A DNA stretch of 64,000 nucleotides from UBA5352 sp041685545 (GCA_051745855.1 JBNJEK010000001.1:1-64000), one strand, 5' to 3'; shown: positions 1 to 9,288, counted from the stretch's first letter. Numbers and translations: made by a program. The notes: generated by a model not told the origin, from the letters alone.

Positions 1-56
1 GGTCTGGGAACGGTCTGGGCCTCCCAGCGAAGGGCACACTGTGGGAGATGACACTG

Positions 57-1382
57 ATGGCAGATCTGGCGATCAACGGCGGCTCGAAGGCGGTCACCAA
101 GAACCCCGGCGAGATCTTCGTCCATCCGATCATCGACAGGCGTGACGAAAAGGCGCTCATCGAGATGCTCCACAGCCGGCAGATGTCGTCGATCACCCCG
201 TCGCTGGCGCTGGAGAAGCAGTACGCCCGATGGCAGGGCACCGAATTCGCGCTCGCGCATAACACCGGCACCGCGGCGCTCTACGGCGCGTTCTACGGGG
301 TCGGCGTGGGGGAGGGCGATGAGGTCATCTGTCCGACCGTCACCTACTGGGCATCCGCGGTCCCCGTGCTGAGTCTGCGCGGATCGGTGGTCTTCGCGGA
401 CATCGAGGAGGACACCCTCTGCATCGACCCGGACGACGTCCGGCGTAAGATCACTGACCGCACGAAGGCCATCGTGGCGGTGCACCTCTCCGGCCACCCG
501 GCCGACATGGACCGGCTGATGGCCATCTCCGAGGAGACCGGGGTGCCGGTGATCGAGGACGTCTCACACGCCCATGGCGCGCTCTACAAGGGGCGGCTGC
601 TCGGCTCAATCGGCCAGGTCTCGGCGATGTCACTGATGGCGGGTAAGGCGCTCCCCACAAGTGAGGGCGGGATGCTCTGCACGAACGATCGCGAGATCTA
701 CGAACGCGCGATCGTCTTCGGCCACTACGGGCGCATCTCGAACTCCTGTGAGATTGAGCAGTATCAGGCGATGGCCGGCCTGGCGGTGGGCGGGCACAAG
801 TTCCGCATGAACGGCTTTTCGGCGGCGATGGCGCAGGCGCAGCTTGAGAAGTTCCCGGGGGTCCTCGAGGACAAGAAGCGCTCATCGGAACTGTGGTGGA
901 GGCTGCTTGAGGACGTGCCGGGCATCGTCCCGCATATCCCGAAGTGGGAGGATTCGACGCTGGGTGGCTGGTATGCCCCGCGCGGGATATACGATCCGGA
1001 GGAGGCGCCCGAGAATCTGCCGCTGAAGGCTTTCGCACGCGCCGTGCAGGCCGAAGGGTCGGTCTGCCACCCGGGCGGCTACCATCTGCTGCACCGGCAC
1101 CCGGTCTTCAACGATCTGTCGGTCTACGGTGAGGACACGCCCACGTGCATCCGCCACTCCGAGCGGGACGTGCGGATGTCGGACGAGGACGTGCCGACCG
1201 CGGCGAGGATGTTCTCAAGGGTCTACCGCGTCCCGCGCTTCAGCTACTTCGACGCGGAGTATATCACCCAGTGCGCGGAGGCCTACCGCAAGGTCATGGA
1301 ACACGCCGACGAGGTGCCGATCGAGGAGGACGACTACACCGAGAAGGGCCTCGGTTCAGCGGGTATGCGAACTGTTGACTAA
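57..1382 (+). CDS. DegT/DnrJ/EryC1/StrS-family PLP aminotransferase
   Basis: Fold-type I aminotransferase of the DegT/DnrJ family, 441 residues, a group that usually aminates nucleotide-linked keto-sugars in the cytoplasm. The N-terminal half carries the HNTGTAAL cofactor loop and a VIEDVSHAHGA segment whose Asp would contact the pyridine nitrogen. The Schiff-base Lys lies in GKALPTSEGG, the usual K-x(n)-EGG context. An in-frame ATG lies 9 nt upstream at 48, but the ribosome binding site GGGAG (43-47) abuts it and sits 9 nt from the ATG at 57, so I chose 57. The nearby class III aminotransferase and dTDP-glucose dehydratase-like gene suggest amino-sugar work. Some family members act as dehydratases or have catabolic roles, so the substrate is unknown. 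Confidence 0.88.
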   Translation: MADLAINGGSKAVTKNPGEIFVHPIIDRRDEKALIEMLHSRQMSSITPSLALEKQYARWQGTEFALAHNTGTAALYGAFYGVGVGEGDEVICPTVTYWASAVPVLSLRGSVVFADIEEDTLCIDPDDVRRKITDRTKAIVAVHLSGHPADMDRLMAISEETGVPVIEDVSHAHGALYKGRLLGSIGQVSAMSLMAGKALPTSEGGMLCTNDREIYERAIVFGHYGRISNSCEIEQYQAMAGLAVGGHKFRMNGFSAAMAQAQLEKFPGVLEDKKRSSELWWRLLEDVPGIVPHIPKWEDSTLGGWYAPRGIYDPEEAPENLPLKAFARAVQAEGSVCHPGGYHLLHRHPVFNDLSVYGEDTPTCIRHSERDVRMSDEDVPTAARMFSRVYRVPRFSYFDAEYITQCAEAYRKVMEHADEVPIEEDDYTEKGLGSAGMRTVD

Positions 1383-1390
1383 CGGTCTCA

Positions 1391-1523
1391 CGGCAGGGAA
1401 GGGTGAGAAGTGAAGAGCCAAAATGGGAACGGCCACGGGGCGGAAATGGGTGGATGAGGTGCACAGAAGCGTAAGTTGTTCGCCGTTCCCTTTTCCCTCT
1501 CCACCCTTCCCTTTTCCCTGCCG
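1391..1523. terminator. Imperfect inverted repeat between convergent genes (likely bidirectional terminator)
   Basis: The 141-nt gap between two convergent genes folds on itself. CGGCAGGGAAGGGTG at 1391-1405 is complementary to 1502-1523 apart from a 7-nt insertion in the right arm. Inside it, GGGAACGGC (1425-1433) pairs perfectly with GCCGTTCCC (1482-1490). There is no T-tract, so a terminator role is inferred from position. Confidence 0.45.
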
Positions 1524-3392
1524 TCAACCGGGTGGTTCTTCGGAGGCGCGGCCGCCGCGCTTCTTGCGGTCGCGTTCTTTGCGCTCCTCCTCAAGGGCCT
1601 CCTCGTGTTCCTCCATCTTCTCCACCGCCTGGCGGAACTGCACATCGCAGAGCATTTCGTAGATGCCGCCGGCAGTCGCCAGTTCGGCATGTGTGCCTCG
1701 TTCGACGACCTCGCCGTAGTCCAGCACGATGATCTCGTCCGCATTCATGACAGTCGAGAGGCGGTGGGCGATTGTGAAGGTCGTCCGGCCCACCATCAGC
1801 TTCTCAAGCGCATCCTGAATCGCCTGCTCGGACTCTGAGTCCAGCGCCGAGGTGGCCTCGTCGAGGATCAGGATCCGCGGATTCCGGAGGATCGCGCGCG
1901 CGATCGAGATCCGCTGCCGCTGTCCGCCGGAAAGGCGCGTGCCTCGCTCGCCCACGCGCGTCTCGTAGCTGTCGGGGAACTCGGTGATGAATTCATGCGC
2001 GTTGGCAGCGATCGCTGCCTGCACGACCTCGGCGTCGGAGGCGTCTGGGCGCCCGTATTTTATGTTGTCGCGCAGCGTGCCCGCGAACAGGAAGCTCTCC
2101 TGCATCACCATCCCGATCCGCTTGCGCAGGCTGGTGATCTGCAGGTCGCGCAGGTCATGGCCGTCGAGCAGAATGCGGCCGCGGGTCGGGTCATAGAACC
2201 GGGGAATGAGGTTGATGAGCGTTGACTTTCCGCTCCCGGAGCGCCCGACCAGCGCCGTGATGGTGCCGGGAGCGGCGGTGAATGTGATGTCAGACAGGAC
2301 GACCTCGCTGGGATCGTACGAGAAGTACACGTGGTCGAACTCGACCTCGCCCTCACAGTCGCTTAGTATGATCGGATTGCGCCGCTCCTGGATATCCGGT
2401 GCGGTGTCAAAAAGCTCGAATATGCGCTCGATCGCGGCCATCGCCACCTGGATCTGGTCGTTGATGGTGACAAGCTGGATGATCGGTGAGTAGAGCATCC
2501 CGAGGTACGCATTGAACTGGATCAACTGGCCGTAGGACATCCGGCCGGCGTAGAGTATCTCGCGGCCACCGACGTAGATCACGATGATCGTAGCGGCGCC
2601 GGTCATAAAGGTTGAGATGACGCCGAGCATCGTGCGGGCGCGACCTCTCTGGATGTAAAGCTCGATGACCTCTCGAATCTCATGGACGAAACGCCGCGCT
2701 TCTGATCGTTCGCGGGTGAATGCCTTGATGACGCTTATTCCGGAGATGATATCGTTGACCTGCCCCGATATCGTTGAGAACTGCTCGCGGGCCTCGCGCG
2801 ACGTATGGCGGATCTGCGGCCGCCAGATGAGGAAGTTGATGACGTAAAGCGGGAGGATAGCGACGGCGATCAACGCGAGGCGCCAGTTGATCGTGAAGAT
2901 CAGAAACATCACAAAAAGAATGGTGGTCGAGTTGGTGATGATGTTTACGAGATTCCCGGTCAACGTGTTCTGAACCGCGTCAACATCCCGGAGAATGCGC
3001 GTCATGATGCGCCCGGTTGACCGGCTCTCGAAGTACCGCATCGACAGCCGCTGCAGGTGACGGAAGAGCTGCTGACGAATGTCGAACACGATGCGGTTGC
3101 CGATGACGACCATCATCATGATCCGGACGTAGCTGACAATCGCGATCGACACTCTGATGGCAAGCAGTGCCGCACAGACCATCAGCACAAGCCCCCACAG
3201 CTCATCCTGAACGGAGATCTGTGCGGCGGGGTCCATCCTGTGATAGTTTGACAGCTGGCTGTCCACCAGCAGGCGTGTGAGGTACGGTGGGACCATGCCG
3301 AGCCCGGTGGTGACAAACACCAGCGCAATGGCCAGCACGATGCCCGCACGGTAGCGGACCGCGAACTTCAGCAATCTGAGGAAGAGGTCCAT
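1524..3392 (-). CDS. ABC transporter, fused permease/ATPase (MsbA/LmrA-type exporter)
   Basis: Half-transporter of 622 residues that would homodimerise in the inner membrane. A six-helix exporter-type membrane domain fills roughly residues 15-310. The nucleotide-binding domain follows, with Walker A GRSGSGKST near residue 387, signature LSGGQRQR near 489, Walker B ILILDEATS near 510 and an AHRLST H-loop near 542. The charged C-terminal tail rich in Glu, Lys and Arg is unremarkable low-complexity sequence. The length and domain order match MsbA, LmrA and BmrA. Likely cargo is lipid, lipid-linked glycan or drug, but sequence alone cannot say. The gene stands alone, convergent with the DegT-like aminotransferase gene and divergent from the class III aminotransferase gene. 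Confidence 0.93.
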   Translation of the reverse strand: MDLFLRLLKFAVRYRAGIVLAIALVFVTTGLGMVPPYLTRLLVDSQLSNYHRMDPAAQISVQDELWGLVLMVCAALLAIRVSIAIVSYVRIMMMVVIGNRIVFDIRQQLFRHLQRLSMRYFESRSTGRIMTRILRDVDAVQNTLTGNLVNIITNSTTILFVMFLIFTINWRLALIAVAILPLYVINFLIWRPQIRHTSREAREQFSTISGQVNDIISGISVIKAFTRERSEARRFVHEIREVIELYIQRGRARTMLGVISTFMTGAATIIVIYVGGREILYAGRMSYGQLIQFNAYLGMLYSPIIQLVTINDQIQVAMAAIERIFELFDTAPDIQERRNPIILSDCEGEVEFDHVYFSYDPSEVVLSDITFTAAPGTITALVGRSGSGKSTLINLIPRFYDPTRGRILLDGHDLRDLQITSLRKRIGMVMQESFLFAGTLRDNIKYGRPDASDAEVVQAAIAANAHEFITEFPDSYETRVGERGTRLSGGQRQRISIARAILRNPRILILDEATSALDSESEQAIQDALEKLMVGRTTFTIAHRLSTVMNADEIIVLDYGEVVERGTHAELATAGGIYEMLCDVQFRQAVEKMEEHEEALEEERKERDRKKRGGRASEEPPG

Positions 3393-3468
3393 GTGACCGA
3401 AGCTGCCTCCGCTGGCTTTCCTGACGATTCCTGACCGGCAATGTACCTCGCACTCCGGTGAATGTCAA

Positions 3469-3540
3469 ACGGCAGCAACGAAGGCGACGAAAGCGACGGC
3501 GGCAACGAAAGCGACGGCGAAGGCAACAGCAAAAGCGGCG
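3469..3540. repeat. Low-complexity AACGAAAGCGACGGC tract
   Basis: The divergent gap between the ABC exporter and the next gene contains a degenerate tandem tract of units such as GGCAACGAAAGCGACGGCG. It has no open frame worth calling. A similar tract occurs at 38153-38220. Confidence 0.5.
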
Positions 3541-3621
3541 GAGGAATGCAGCACGTTGACAAGAGCTACGACAGTTCCATGAACAGGCACTGGCGCACAT
3601 TTGGAAGCAGGAGGTAGATCG

Positions 3622-4929
3622 ATGCCGGAGCAACGGTCATACAACAGGTCGCTGGATCTTTACCGCAGAGCACTCGATGTGATCCCGGGCGGGTCGCAGA
3701 CCAACAGCAAGCGGGCGACCGCCTACGCGCTGGGCGCCTACCCGATCTACGCGCAGAATGCCGAGGGCGCGCGCATCCAGGATGTCGATGGCAACTGGTA
3801 CATCGACTACGTCCTCGGCCTCGGGCCGATCACGCTGGGGTACTGCTACCCGGAGGTGGACGACGCGATCCGCCGACAGCTTGAGAAGGGCATCGTCTAC
3901 GGGATGCTCAGCCCGCTGGAGATCGAGGTGGCCGAGTCAGTCCGCGAGATGGTGCCGTGCGCGGAGATGATGCGCTTTCTCAAGGGCGGCGCCGAAGTCA
4001 CGACCGCCGCGGCGCGGATCGCGCGGAAGTACACCGGGCGCGAGATCATCCTCAACAGCGGCTACCGGGGCTGGGCAGATGGCTGGGCCGCGCAGATTTC
4101 CGGGATAGACAGGGGCGTGCCCGACTGCCTCGGCAGCGTCACTCAGAGCTTTGAGCGAGGCGACCCCGACGCGCTGCGCGAGAAACTCGAAGAGCACGCG
4201 GGCAACGTCGCGATGGTCTCCATCGACCCGGCCACCGGCGGCGCGACAGTTCCCGACGGCTACCACCAGGCCCTCCGCGACCTCTGCGACGAGCACGGGG
4301 CGCTGCTGATGTACGATGAGATCGTCACCGGATTCCGCATGGCCGCCGGCGGCGGGCAGCAGTATTTTGGCGTTACTCCGGACCTCGCGTGCTTCGCCAA
4401 GGGCATCGCCAACGGCATGCCGCTGGGCGTGGTCTGCGGCAGGGCCGACGTGATGCGGACCGCCATCGACGACGTGGTCATCTCGGTAACCTACGGCGGC
4501 GAGGCGCTTTCGCTGGCCGCCGGGAATGCCGCGATGCGCGTGATCCGCAACGAACCGGTCATCGAGACTATCTGGGCGACGGGCGAGCGACTCATGGCGG
4601 GCTTCGAGGAGCTTGGCAACAAGCACGGGGTGCCGCTGCACTGCCACGGTTACGCGCCGATGAGCAGTCAGACGATCGACTACGCCGACGCGGAACTTGC
4701 GCGCGATGTGTGGACGCTGCTTTTGCAGGAGATGGCGCAGCGGGGCGTCACGATCAGGCGCGGCGGACTGCTCTTCGTCACGTACTCGCACGGCGACGCG
4801 GAGATCGAGGAGACGCTCGAGGCGCTGGACGGGAGCCTTGCGGTCATCGCTGAGGCCGTGGACGAGGGCACCGTGAACGACCGCCTGCAGGTCACGGAAG
4901 TGCAGGAGAGTTTCCGAAGTTTCACGTAG
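3622..4929 (+). CDS. Class III (HemL-like) PLP aminotransferase
   Basis: Protein of 435 residues related to glutamate-1-semialdehyde aminomutase and class III aminotransferases. Visible marks are YDEIVTGFR (the Asp that pairs with the cofactor ring nitrogen) and CFAKGIANGMPLG, whose Lys should form the Schiff base. The usual SGTEA phosphate-binding loop is replaced by KGGAEVTTAAAR, which argues against true HemL and for a sugar or amino-alcohol aminotransferase. A TTG at 3601 is in frame, but AGGAGGT at 3609-3615 sits 6 nt before the ATG at 3622. The gene precedes the dTDP-glucose dehydratase-like gene by 78 nt, with a REP-like hairpin between, so both could serve one modified-sugar pathway. 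Confidence 0.85.
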   Translation: MPEQRSYNRSLDLYRRALDVIPGGSQTNSKRATAYALGAYPIYAQNAEGARIQDVDGNWYIDYVLGLGPITLGYCYPEVDDAIRRQLEKGIVYGMLSPLEIEVAESVREMVPCAEMMRFLKGGAEVTTAAARIARKYTGREIILNSGYRGWADGWAAQISGIDRGVPDCLGSVTQSFERGDPDALREKLEEHAGNVAMVSIDPATGGATVPDGYHQALRDLCDEHGALLMYDEIVTGFRMAAGGGQQYFGVTPDLACFAKGIANGMPLGVVCGRADVMRTAIDDVVISVTYGGEALSLAAGNAAMRVIRNEPVIETIWATGERLMAGFEELGNKHGVPLHCHGYAPMSSQTIDYADAELARDVWTLLLQEMAQRGVTIRRGGLLFVTYSHGDAEIEETLEALDGSLAVIAEAVDEGTVNDRLQVTEVQESFRSFT

Positions 4930-4952
4930 AGGGAACTACATTCGAGGAGAAA

Positions 4953-4980
4953 GACGCCCGGGCGAGGCGCCCGGACTCCG
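4953..4980. repeat. REP-like palindrome (CCGGGCG-AGG-CGCCCGG)
   Basis: A 7-bp stem (4958-4964 with 4968-4974) closes an AGG loop. The surrounding bases (GACG before, ACTCCG after) match the reverse strand of a palindrome at 40298-40318 inside the MITE-like element, so this is a dispersed repeat. It lies between two co-directional genes. Confidence 0.65.
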
Positions 4981-5007
4981 GGTCTGAGTGCGGAAAGGAA
5001 GTAGTCA

Positions 5008-6003
5008 ATGCGTCTTCTGGTAACGGGCGGCGCGGGATTCATCGGGAGTAATTTCACGCGGCACGTGCTCGACGTGCGGGAGAACTGGCGCGTGCGCGTG
5101 CTGGACAAGCTTACATACGCGGGCAGTCTCGACAACCTCGAGGGTGTGCTCGACGACGCGCGCGTGGAGTTCGTCCATGGCGACATCCTCGACCAGGAGA
5201 CGGTGGAGGCGTCGATGGACGGCGTCGATGCGGTCGTGCACATGGCCGCCGAGAGTCACGTGGACCGCTCGATCATCTCCGCGGAGGCGGCGGTGCAGAC
5301 GAACTTCACCGGCAGCTTCCGTGTCTTTGAGGCCGCGCGCGCGGCGGGCGTGGAACGAGTGCTGCACATCTCCACCGACGAAGTTTACGGCGCGTGTCTC
5401 GATGAGCCATTCACCGAGGACGACGCGCTCACCCCGCGGAATCCCTACGCGGCGACCAAGGCCGGGGCAGACCGCATGGCGCACTCGTACTGGGTGACGT
5501 ACGAGCTTCCGATCATCATCGCCCGGCCCTCGAACAACTACGGCCCGTGGCAGTACCCGGAGAAGCTGATTCCATTCTTCACCTGGCGCGCGCTCAACGG
5601 CGAGCATCTGCCCGTCTACGGGGACGGCATGCAGATCCGCGACTGGCTGCACGTGGAGGACCACTGCCGGGCGCTGATGCTGCTGCTGGATGCGGGGAAG
5701 CCGGGTGAAGCGTATAACATACATGGGGACAATGAGCGCCCGAACATGGAGACGATCCGCCTGATCCTCGATGAACTGGGCAAGCCCGAGAGCCTGATTC
5801 GGCATGTCGAGGACCGGCCGGGGCATGACGTGCGCTACGCGATGGACGCGTCGAAGCTTCGCGACCTTGGCTGGACACCGCGCATCGACTGGGAGGAGGG
5901 CATCCGCTCAACTGTGCGCTGGTTCGCCGAGCACGTGGACTGGATGCGAGCATCGGTCGAGCGTGGGAAGGCGTACTTTGACGAGTGGTACAAAGACCGC
6001 TGA
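5008..6003 (+). CDS. rfbB: dTDP-glucose 4,6-dehydratase-like NAD-dependent epimerase/dehydratase
   Basis: Extended short-chain dehydrogenase/reductase of 331 residues. The N-terminal GGAGFIGS motif (residues 7-14) is the NAD-binding glycine loop. STDEVYG (about residues 126-132) and YAATKAGAD (Y-x3-K about 149-153) are the active-site segments characteristic of RmlB, including the Asp-Glu pair used for dehydration. PSNNYGPWQYPEKLIP is a standard RmlB substrate-binding stretch. The enzyme would turn dTDP-glucose, or another NDP-hexose, into the 4-keto-6-deoxy sugar. The other rhamnose-pathway genes are not nearby, so the final sugar is unknown. The start follows an AAAGGAAG ribosome binding site. 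Confidence 0.87.
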   Translation: MRLLVTGGAGFIGSNFTRHVLDVRENWRVRVLDKLTYAGSLDNLEGVLDDARVEFVHGDILDQETVEASMDGVDAVVHMAAESHVDRSIISAEAAVQTNFTGSFRVFEAARAAGVERVLHISTDEVYGACLDEPFTEDDALTPRNPYAATKAGADRMAHSYWVTYELPIIIARPSNNYGPWQYPEKLIPFFTWRALNGEHLPVYGDGMQIRDWLHVEDHCRALMLLLDAGKPGEAYNIHGDNERPNMETIRLILDELGKPESLIRHVEDRPGHDVRYAMDASKLRDLGWTPRIDWEEGIRSTVRWFAEHVDWMRASVERGKAYFDEWYKDR

Positions 6004-6006
6004 GCG

Positions 6007-6064
6007 GGCTGGAAGCCAGTATGACGGCGGGCTTCCAGCCTCATGTGGACACGGGCTTCCAGCC
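6007..6064. terminator. GGCTGGAAGCC inverted repeats between convergent genes
   Basis: GGCTGGAAGCC (6007-6017) is perfectly complementary to GGCTTCCAGCC at 6030-6040 and again at 6054-6064, giving two alternative 11-bp hairpins. They fill the gap between the RfbB-like gene and the convergent pseudopilin gene, so a bidirectional terminator is likely. A related sequence, GCGGGCTGGAAGCCCGC, occurs at 49359-49375, so it is also a dispersed repeat. Confidence 0.5.
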
Positions 6065-6079
6065 AGCGGGTCCATCACC

Positions 6080-6739
6080 TCATGGCGCGATCGACCAGTT
6101 GCACTTTGCGTCTGAGCACTGGACCTGCGTCGGCACCAGCTTCTTCACGTGTCCGTCGCAGAAGAGGTAGTTCGCGCCGCCGTTGTGTCGCGTCGCGGCG
6201 TCGTCGGTGCGCACGAAGCCGTGCTCCTGTGTGCCGTAGCCGCTGATGGCGTAATCCCCGGTGAAGTCCGTGACAAGGATCGTCTCGGAGGGTCGTCTGA
6301 TCTCGCTCATCCTGTGTCCGGGCGGTGGCTCGGCGTCGGTGCCGAGGTCGTTATCCCAGTGGACGTGGTTGATCGCATATCCGGCATCCTGATCGTAGTC
6401 GGGCCACGTGCCGTCGAACTCGTTGAGGCGCGGCGCGGTCGGGCAGACGAAGATCTGCGTGTTGTTGATGTAGGGCTGGATCATCAGCCGCCACGTCCAC
6501 GTGGGCGCCGTGCCCTCGGGAGCCCCGCCGACCGTCAGGTCGTCCCACGGCAGCGGGTGCTTGTCCTTGGTGTACATCTCGATGGCGAGGCCGATCTGGC
6601 GGAGGTTGGACATGCACGCGACTTCTCGGGCCTTCTCTCGCGCGCGGGCGAAGGTCGGGAACATCATTGCGGCGAGAATCGCGATGATGGCGATGACGAC
6701 GAGCAGTTCGATGAGTGTGAAGCCGGACCTCGACGACAT
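6080..6739 (-). CDS. Type IV pseudopilin-like protein with H-X9-DG C-terminal motif
   Basis: Small exported protein of 219 residues. The N-terminus has a prepilin leader and cleavage context (SGFTLIELLVVIAIIAIL): Gly is the last leader residue, and Glu sits at mature position 5 ahead of the hydrophobic helix. The helix leads into FPTFARAREKAR, typical of this protein group in Armatimonadota and related to the DUF1559 pseudopilins of Planctomycetes. Near residues 187-198 the pattern H, nine residues, DG is present (HNGGANYLFCDG). Such proteins occur in many copies per genome and are thought to form or decorate a pseudopilus, with individual roles unknown. The AGGAGG ribosome binding site precedes the ATG. 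Confidence 0.9.
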   Translation of the reverse strand: MSSRSGFTLIELLVVIAIIAILAAMMFPTFARAREKAREVACMSNLRQIGLAIEMYTKDKHPLPWDDLTVGGAPEGTAPTWTWRLMIQPYINNTQIFVCPTAPRLNEFDGTWPDYDQDAGYAINHVHWDNDLGTDAEPPPGHRMSEIRRPSETILVTDFTGDYAISGYGTQEHGFVRTDDAATRHNGGANYLFCDGHVKKLVPTQVQCSDAKCNWSIAP

Positions 6740-6908
6740 TTTAGACGTGCCTCCTCGGATCGACTGATCTTGGGGAACATTTCTCCGCCGGCAGCGCGAG
6801 TCCTCGCCGAAAGACGCAGCGTGATTCGAAATGGTTGGGGAAGATGTTTCGGTCCCGACGGCGAATTACCCTCTACCAGGTCGAGTTGATTGCCGAGGAG
6901 GGCGTGTG

Positions 6909-8129
6909 ATGGGCCTGTGGGACTGGCTGCTGGGACGCATAACGCCGGACAAGTTCGCCGCGATGATGATCGACGCAATGCGCCAGGCCGGGCTGGAAGA
7001 CTCCATCGAGTACAATGAAGACAGTTTCTCCCTTCGCGTCGGGGAGAGTCGCAGGATCAACCTTGCCAACGCCTACCGCGAATACCGGGAGGCGCCCTCC
7101 AACGTGCGCCACCAGGTCGTCGAGCACTACGCGTTCGGGGTGTTCGTGTCACCGCGCGAACTCACACCGGATGATTTCTCGGACGCCGCTCCGAACCTTC
7201 GGCCGGTCGTGCGCGGGCGGATGTACCCCGAGTACGTGCGGATGCAGGCAGAGATCGACGATGACCCCTGGGTCGAGACGCCCTCTCGCGTGATCGGCGA
7301 GCATTTCGTCGAGATGCTCGCCTGGGACATGCCAAACCGCATCGTCTACCTGCCGGAGAGCCGCCTCGACGCCTGGGGGGTGAGCGTGGAGGAAGCGTTC
7401 GACGTCGCCCATGAGAACATCCGCGCGATCGGCGGGGCCTTTGAAGGCACGACCGGACATATCTACGTCGGCGCGTGGGACGACAGCTACGCCGCATCCC
7501 GCATCGTCACCCCCCAGATGATCCGAAAACTGCAGGTCCAGGGGAAGCCGGTGGTGGCGCTGCCGAATGCCGAGTTTCTGATCGTGGCGGGCACGGATGA
7601 TGACGAGGCATTGCTGCACATGGGGAAGATGATCTCCGAGGCCGAGAGAGAGCCGAAGTTCGAATCGGGCCTCGTTCTCTCGCTCGAGGATGAGGGCTGG
7701 CGCCCCTTCCTGCCTTCCGAGGACAGCGATGCCTATGAACTGCTCTACCGCCACCGCGTCGCCTCAATGTGGCGCGACTACGACGAGCAGCAGAGACTTC
7801 TCGAGGAAGTGTACGCAAAACGTGGCCTCGACATACACGTCGCGACCTTTGCCGCACACGAGGACCGCCTGACCCACAGGCTCAGCACGGTTACGATCTG
7901 GACGGAGGGTCTCGTGGCGCTGCTGCCACGCGCGCAGAATGTCGCGTTCATGGGCGGCGATCCGGACGATCCGACGATGCTCGGCGCGGCTTCGTGGCAG
8001 CGCGTGGTGGACGTCGCGGGCGATCGCATACGCGAGACCGACCTCTGGCCGGAACGCTGGCGCGTCGAGAGCTTCCCGACGCAGCAGCAGCTTGACGCGA
8101 TGGAGCTTGAGGAGTCGGCAGCGGGGTGA
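6909..8129 (+). CDS. DUF1444 (YtpQ)-like protein of unknown function
   Basis: Soluble protein of 406 residues. The order of conserved-looking segments (GLWDWLLGRITPDKFA at the start, NRIVYLPESRLDAWGVSVEEAFDVA in the middle, VVALPNAEFLIVAGTDDDEAL later) recalls the DUF1444/UPF0354 family, whose biochemical role is not established. No signal peptide, membrane helix or catalytic motif is visible. A longer reading from 6831 is open, but the GAGGAGGG ribosome binding site at 6895-6902 lies 6 nt from the ATG at 6909. It is transcribed away from the pseudopilin gene and is followed 68 nt later by the UroD-like gene. Confidence 0.7.
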   Translation: MGLWDWLLGRITPDKFAAMMIDAMRQAGLEDSIEYNEDSFSLRVGESRRINLANAYREYREAPSNVRHQVVEHYAFGVFVSPRELTPDDFSDAAPNLRPVVRGRMYPEYVRMQAEIDDDPWVETPSRVIGEHFVEMLAWDMPNRIVYLPESRLDAWGVSVEEAFDVAHENIRAIGGAFEGTTGHIYVGAWDDSYAASRIVTPQMIRKLQVQGKPVVALPNAEFLIVAGTDDDEALLHMGKMISEAEREPKFESGLVLSLEDEGWRPFLPSEDSDAYELLYRHRVASMWRDYDEQQRLLEEVYAKRGLDIHVATFAAHEDRLTHRLSTVTIWTEGLVALLPRAQNVAFMGGDPDDPTMLGAASWQRVVDVAGDRIRETDLWPERWRVESFPTQQQLDAMELEESAAG

Positions 8130-8197
8130 GCGGCGTCCGCATCGGGAACGGGAGACAGCCGAAACGAGCGACATCACTGGAAATGAAGGAGTACGCG

Positions 8198-9256
8198 ATG
8201 CCGGAGACAATGACACCGCGCGAACGGATACTCGCCGCGATCGAGTTCACCGGGCCGGACCGCTGCCCGATCCATCACTACATCTTCCCCGGCGCGCTCT
8301 GGCGGCATGGGCAGAAGCTGCTCGACCTCGTCGAACGCTACCCCGATGATTTCGGCAACGAGAACATCAGGGCCAACCTCCAGCGCGTCCCGACCGGCGA
8401 TGAGAGCGACGAGGACGTTGTCGAGTACGAGGACGCGTGGGGCACCGTGTGGCGAAGGCTGCGCGGATACACCTCGGGCGAGGTCCTGCGGCCTGCGATC
8501 CCCGACTGGGACGCATGGGCCGACTACGACTGGCCCGAACCGCCACCTGACGAGCACTTCGAGCGCTTCGCGCTTGAGGTCAACGAGCGCCACCCGGAGG
8601 AATTCGTCGCGGCCAGCGGCGGCGGGTTCTTTGCGCTGATGTGCCACATGCGCGGGCCCGCGAACTTCTACATGGATCTGGCCGAGGGCAATCCCGGCGC
8701 GGCGGAGCTTGCGGACCGGATGGTGGAGCACAACCTCTACCGGATCCGGCGCTACGTGAACGCGGGCGTGGACTGCATCCGCTTCGGGGATGACTGGGGG
8801 GCGCAGGATCAGCTACTGATCCGCCCGGAGATGTGGCGCGAGTTCTTCAAACCGCGCTACGCGGAGATGTTCGCCGCCGCCCGCGATGAGGGCGTTCATG
8901 TGTGGTTCCACACCGACGGCTGGATCCTGGAGATCATCGATGACCTGATCGAGATCGGCGTGACGCTGCTCAATCCGCAGCATGACTGCATGGGGACCGA
9001 ACGGGTGGGGGAGATCGTGCGAGGGCGCGTGTGCATCCGCACCGATATCGACCGGCAGTGGACGATCCCGTTCGGCACGCCCGAGCAGATCGAGGAGGCG
9101 GTGAAGACGGCTATCCGCGCCTTCGCCACCGAGGATGGCGGCTGCATGCTGCACGGCGAGGTGGGCCAGGAGGTGCCCTTCGAGAATGTCGAGGCCCTCT
9201 ACTCGGCCTTCTATGAGCACGGGCGCTATCCGCTGGAGTTGTTGTCGGAGGAGTAA
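8198..9256 (+). CDS. UroD-family protein (uroporphyrinogen decarboxylase-like / corrinoid methyltransferase-like)
   Basis: TIM-barrel protein of 352 residues of the URO-D superfamily. It opens with TPRERILAAIEFTGPDRCPI, the typical start of the non-haem branch, and continues with IRFGDDWGAQ and VWFHTDGWI, where His and Asp line the barrel. It lacks the strict haem-pathway signature, and no haem genes are nearby. A methyltransferase or demethylase acting with a corrinoid protein is therefore more likely than haem synthesis. No corrinoid-binding partner is encoded nearby, so the substrate is unknown. The start is fixed by AAGGAG (8186-8191), 6 nt before the ATG. Confidence 0.82.
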   Translation: MPETMTPRERILAAIEFTGPDRCPIHHYIFPGALWRHGQKLLDLVERYPDDFGNENIRANLQRVPTGDESDEDVVEYEDAWGTVWRRLRGYTSGEVLRPAIPDWDAWADYDWPEPPPDEHFERFALEVNERHPEEFVAASGGGFFALMCHMRGPANFYMDLAEGNPGAAELADRMVEHNLYRIRRYVNAGVDCIRFGDDWGAQDQLLIRPEMWREFFKPRYAEMFAAARDEGVHVWFHTDGWILEIIDDLIEIGVTLLNPQHDCMGTERVGEIVRGRVCIRTDIDRQWTIPFGTPEQIEEAVKTAIRAFATEDGGCMLHGEVGQEVPFENVEALYSAFYEHGRYPLELLSEE

Positions 9257-9260
9257 CGGA

Positions 9261-9288
9261 GGCGGGCCGGGAAGCGATCCCCGGCCCG
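9261..9288. terminator. Strong 10-bp hairpin between convergent genes
   Basis: GCGGGCCGGG (9261-9270) pairs perfectly with CCCGGCCCGC (9279-9288) around an 8-nt loop, immediately after the UroD-like stop codon and before the convergent FKBP gene. There is no T-run, but position and stability suggest a two-way terminator. Confidence 0.6.

Noticed and set aside
8198..9256. True haem-pathway uroporphyrinogen decarboxylase
   Set aside because: The opening motif and lack of other haem genes fit the methyltransferase-like branch better.
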